From contig JAIQZO010000010.1 in NCBI GenBank assembly GCA_021777055.1, forward strand, positions 1-44,986: DNA of 44,986 nt. The letters run 5' to 3'. This document shows positions 42,901 to 44,986 of this stretch, in pieces. Both the position numbers and the translations under genes were made by a program. The stretch is from Candidatus Anammoxibacter sp. Lineage in GTDB: Bacteria > Planctomycetota > Brocadiia > Brocadiales > Anammoxibacteraceae. The stretch's first letter is position 1, and each line of letters begins with the position of its first letter. Below the pieces are notes generated by a model. That model was not told where the DNA came from, searched no databases, and saw only the letters and a program-made list of their open reading frames with translations.

Positions 42901-43261
42901 ATCTGGATTTCTTCCCAGATTCGGCAAACTCAATGCTTGTCACAAGACGCTCTTTTAAACCAAGCTTATTGTCGATTATTTTGACAATTTCATCTTTGTC
43001 TTTAAACCTGCGAAATGTTTTAAATAATATAATAGTTGCAATTATTGAAGGTACTGCAATAAAACCTATGAGGGCGGGAGTAGAAAATATTACAAACTTT
43101 CTGTAAATAATTGTAATTAGAAAAAAGAGTAATGATATTCCTGCAATATTTATGAATGATTCTTCAAAGAGATTTCTATTATACTTAAATCGTGCTTTTT
43201 TTAATCTTTCATAAATCGCACCGTATGAATCAATCTCATCATTTTTCCCTAGTTCTTGCAT
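39995..43261 (-). CDS. giant Ser/Gly/Gln-rich membrane protein of the MoxR cluster
   Basis: 1088 residues. Membrane helices at about 38-54, 62-80 and 151-168 frame a conserved-looking region (DEIVKIIDNKLGLKERLVTS) that recalls DUF4175-like membrane proteins, though I cannot name it surely. Then come a PT-rich linker (about 187-220), a Lys/Glu/Asp-rich stretch and about 700 residues of Ser/Gly/Gln/Asn low complexity. These include near-tandem units such as QQGSQGQGQQGAKSG in the DNA at about 40510-40930. The acidic C-terminal 90 residues (EIFVDGEEDKG, EWDGPNVAIDD) are ordinary again. It starts the MoxR unit. The disordered part is probably outside the cytoplasm. Start ATG 43261 has GAAAGA upstream. 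Confidence 0.75.
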   Translation of the reverse strand: MQELGKNDEIDSYGAIYERLKKARFKYNRNLFEESFINIAGISLLFFLITIIYRKFVIFSTPALIGFIAVPSIIATIILFKTFRRFKDKDEIVKIIDNKLGLKERLVTSIEFAESGKKSRLYDTVVNDAVKLLDDKSINKALNKNFSRTTKVLILLLILFGAAAFLLMDSMPYKEHLLPEKFALLTNPTTTLTPTPDLQQTPTPEPIPTTTVTPTPLSTKSEDKKSDKQKKESIRDEKKDKRDEKKNEERKKDDLNMTEEDKIERDINDIMKRILSMLSNPDNKSSLNMKGSGQDKQSQNQSSQDKEGNNQSESQKQSGKSDQSGSQSNNQGSQEKAGSQESSNQDQKSSSNPIKNLGIKPPTGSANNSGSQDGSDAGSSGSGKGGESSGSSSGKNSSGQSGGSSQQNGNSNSGGAASESSKGQQNSAGAEGNSSSNRNKTSSSNNTQNSSANQNSDQQSNKRNASSNTSGRNNNSQSGSENLNNKSSSRNGNSQSGGSRDKSSGENQKKDSGSSAANGQNSDSGNEGKNNAKNSQNNGSRNQSGSGGSSRDKMDDGSTGKDGSRQSGAERNKSAGLQNEKSGGDGVKQQSSGSGKDSLNGKQEDSVQGGVDQTGKGTNKGSKGQDQAKSGGLNQQDGSPSKSSGQKGIDNTQNGNKSESEKHGASQKEGGSQEGTSSRGSQGDSKKSGEDSRNGNTSDGGVQQSGKQNGQSGSQSGKSQQGSNKQGSGEEGGGSSMSQEQYKNLNIEELERDIENILSDLENKIDNYSNDQSGQPQGSKGGGQQGSEGQQQGSQGQGQQGAKSGGQEGSKGQQQGSQGQGEQGAKSAGQQGSQGQGQQGAKSGEQQGSMGQKQGSQGSQGQQQGGSQGQGEQSAKSAGQQGSQGQGQQGAKSGEQQGSQGQGQQQGSKGQDSQGSKGGQQQGSSGNQQKGSGTKSQGSQGKAGAQSEEKGDSSGSEGAKSGQKSSAGSNKAGGSQSGEESRQPVSSAGKGTVNDLFSDQAEDLNVPTGDGFEIFVDGEEDKGEGGQERAVEVFGTRFEPNAEWDGPNVAIDDDVSINTNQEDDDAIKNTQIPAEYEKIIKDIFIKNK
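40510..40930 (-). repeat. coding tandem repeats, Gln/Gly/Ser units
   Basis: Degenerate units of about 15-20 codons with QGQGQQGAKS and QQGSQGQG, within the 1088-residue gene. Read on the opposite strand the same DNA yields long artefactual frames. Confidence 0.75.
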
Positions 43262-43703
43262 ATCAAACTTTCTTTCACTACAGTTAAAACATTTTTAAAA
43301 ACAGACTGCATAAAAACTTCTCCTCCAGGTACCATTTATCAAGACTACTATAGTTTTATACTAAACGGTGATACAAGTATTGTTGAAACTCAAATCAAAG
43401 ATTGCAAATCCAAAATGTGTTATATTTAAAAGATTTATACGAAATTGAAGGTTTATCATAAATCTCCAGACAGCGATCTTACGAAATTATACGATAAATG
43501 GTTGCAAACGGAGATGGCTAAAAAAAAATATACTTTAGCTCATTAGCGGATAATTCAAGCAGCTTAAAAATGAGAAACTATATTTACAAAAAGCACAAAT
43601 GCAACGTTACTATACATATGCATATAAGCAATGTAATCAAAGGTCTTATACAAAAAAATATTTGAAAAGACCTTTGTTTACATTGAAAACTGCAAGTTAT
43701 AGC
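43262..43703. other. spacer, nothing recognised
   Basis: About 440 AT-rich bases upstream of the 1088-residue gene. Presumably holds the promoter of the MoxR unit; no clear consensus picked. Confidence 0.4.
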
Positions 43704-44213
43704 TTATTCGTAATGTTCAGGTATTAGCACCTTCTCTTCATACTCTTTCCAATATCCAGAAGGTATTGTTTTGGTTTCATAATGACCTTCAACCTTTCTT
43801 TCATCATCCTCATAACCTTCAACCCAGATTCGTTCTTCTTTGGAAGTATCGATCCATTCCTTTTTCTTAACATATTCATAATGCTCTTCAATTTTAGTCT
43901 TATTCTCCTGTGAAGGGGATTGACGTTCAATTTCCAGTTGTCTTTGAAGCGCCTCCCTTTCCGCCTGCTCACGCCTTTTATCTTGCTGATCACCAACCAA
44001 TGCGCCTCCAGCAGCACCACTCAAAGCACCTATACCTGCCCCAATCAAGGCACCTTTACTTCCACCAAATATGGCTCCAATCCCTGCTCCAGCACCTGCT
44101 CCCACACCAGTACCAATAGCAGAACCTTTTTGAGTAGTTGTTAAACAGCCAGTTAAGCTAAACGACACAAGAACTAATAGACATAAAACAGTTATAAAAG
44201 ATTTTCTAGCCAT
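43704..44213 (-). CDS. glycine-zipper lipoprotein
   Basis: 169 residues. Lipobox VSFSLTGC; then a glycine zipper (GTGVGAGAGAGIGAIFGGSK, GALIGAGIGALSGAAGGALV, about residues 32-73), as in small outer-membrane lipoproteins. A charged helix (DKRREQAEREALQRQLE) and a C-terminal part with repeated H/Y-E text follow: KIEEHYEYVKKKEWID, ERKVEGHYETK and VLIPEHYE. The repeats suggest an all-beta or metal-binding tail. GGAGG lies 12 bases before the ATG. No neighbour on the same strand within 400 bases. Confidence 0.82.
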   Translation of the reverse strand: MARKSFITVLCLLVLVSFSLTGCLTTTQKGSAIGTGVGAGAGAGIGAIFGGSKGALIGAGIGALSGAAGGALVGDQQDKRREQAEREALQRQLEIERQSPSQENKTKIEEHYEYVKKKEWIDTSKEERIWVEGYEDDERKVEGHYETKTIPSGYWKEYEEKVLIPEHYE

Positions 44214-44986
44214 CGTTTATGTAAACCTCCATTAGAAAATGTTTAATTATGCTCAAAATGATCAGAAATTCGGCTTTTAACAATCCATATTTCAGCTATT
44301 TTTGAATGTTATCAAATTCAAACCAAAAACCAAATCACTAAATGTTGAATTATTGATCACTCTGAGTATAGAGTTGGGATGTAAAAATTCTTTGATCTGT
44401 ACAAATTGTACTGTTTATAATGTACAAAAAATACCGTGCAAACATATGTTTATAACAAGCGAAACATACATATATCATCTGCACTTGCACAGACTTACTA
44501 CATATCGCAGGCAAATGGAGACAATTTAACTGTTAGTAAATTCTACAAGATTATTATTGGTATTGTCAACAACTTAAACACAAACTATTTACCTCCTATC
44601 CACAAACATAACCATAACTAAAAAACATGGAACATATAAATGTATCTATAATTTTTAACTTCTCCAAGAATGATAGAGCTCCCTCTTTTTTTTATAAAAG
44701 ATAAAGTTTAATTTCGTCAAAAAATGTTAAGATTCTAGATGTTTTTATTTAAAAAAAAACAAAAAAATGCTAGTAGACCGTTCCTTGTGAAGAATTTGAA
44801 ATCAAGAAGGGAGAAACTCTTTAAAATAAACTAAAAAAGCTTGAAAATAAAGCGACGAAGAAACATTAATTAACAATAGTGAGATTTTGTAAAATTATAT
44901 AAATAGATAGGCGTTGTCCGGTTATCTATTTGCATGGCAGATATAGGCGCTAACATCCAGTGCCTAAAATGCCTAAATTGCCTAAA
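44214..44986. other. AT-rich spacer with short tandem repeats at the window end
   Basis: No gene within 770 bases. At the right edge TGCCTAAAATGCCTAAATTG followed by CCTAAA is a short tandem array (unit TGCCTAAA plus one to two bases, three copies from 44961) that continues beyond the window. Confidence 0.5.

Noticed and set aside
1..44986. tRNA, rRNA or CRISPR array
   Set aside because: No cloverleaf, rRNA stretch or regularly spaced direct repeats of CRISPR length were seen by eye; a covariance search would be decisive.

Overview
The window is AT-rich bacterial chromosomal DNA with gene-sparse, repeat-laden spacers. The mix suggests a planctomycete, possibly of the anammox order Brocadiales (Scalindua/Brocadia-like): a secreted nine-haem c-type cytochrome, cupredoxin-like secreted proteins, a MoxR/DUF58/von Willebrand operon with giant low-complexity membrane proteins, PT-linker extracellular proteins with cohesin and dockerin modules, and many dispersed palindromic elements. 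This placement is an inference from gene content; no rRNA or other phylogenetic marker is present, and I saw no tRNA gene or CRISPR array by eye.

Layout. (1) 1-2575 is a pile of group II introns on the minus strand. A decayed intron tail (maturase C-terminus plus a domain V-like hairpin) is followed by the 5' part of a second intron. The reverse transcriptase (RT) of that second intron is cut, exactly after a codon, by the GTGCG 5' end of a third intron that runs off the left edge. (2) 2.5-10.4 kb, minus strand: a frameshifted zinc-ribbon membrane protein, a cyclic-nucleotide-binding-domain protein, a membrane-anchored prokaryotic YEATS protein, and two large secreted proteins, one with a cohesin-like module and the other with a dockerin. 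(3) 11.5-14.8 kb, minus strand: housekeeping genes for tRNA-dihydrouridine synthase, Maf and an RlmI-like methyltransferase. (4) 15.4-22.3 kb, plus strand: a zinc-ribbon protein, a secreted sugar dehydrogenase-like propeller, an ArsR-type regulator with a consensus promoter and candidate operator, a secreted Gly/His-rich protein and the nine-haem cytochrome. A GxxExxY pseudogene lies on the minus strand. (5) 23.9-28.3 kb: a solitary 1481-residue SF1 helicase-nuclease, a plausible defence protein. (6) 29.7-31.8 kb: two paralogous secreted cupredoxin-like proteins. (7) 32-44.2 kb, minus strand: a TPR lipoprotein, two von Willebrand membrane proteins, DUF58, MoxR, a 1088-residue Ser/Gly/Gln-rich membrane protein and a glycine-zipper lipoprotein.

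How it fits together. The cytochrome, the cupredoxin-like proteins, the propeller dehydrogenase and the Gly/His-rich protein look like exported redox and metal-handling parts. The cytochrome and both cupredoxin genes end in near-identical GGAGCAG/CTGCTCC hairpins. The cohesin and dockerin proteins could bind each other outside the cell. A C-terminal module of about 110 residues is shared by the cohesin protein and the sugar dehydrogenase, which suggests a common surface or sorting tail. The MoxR-DUF58-vWA cluster resembles Bat/aerotolerance-type envelope chaperone systems. The spacers hold several families of small inverted-repeat elements, some nested in each other, plus relics of a four-helix-bundle (23S intervening-sequence) protein gene.
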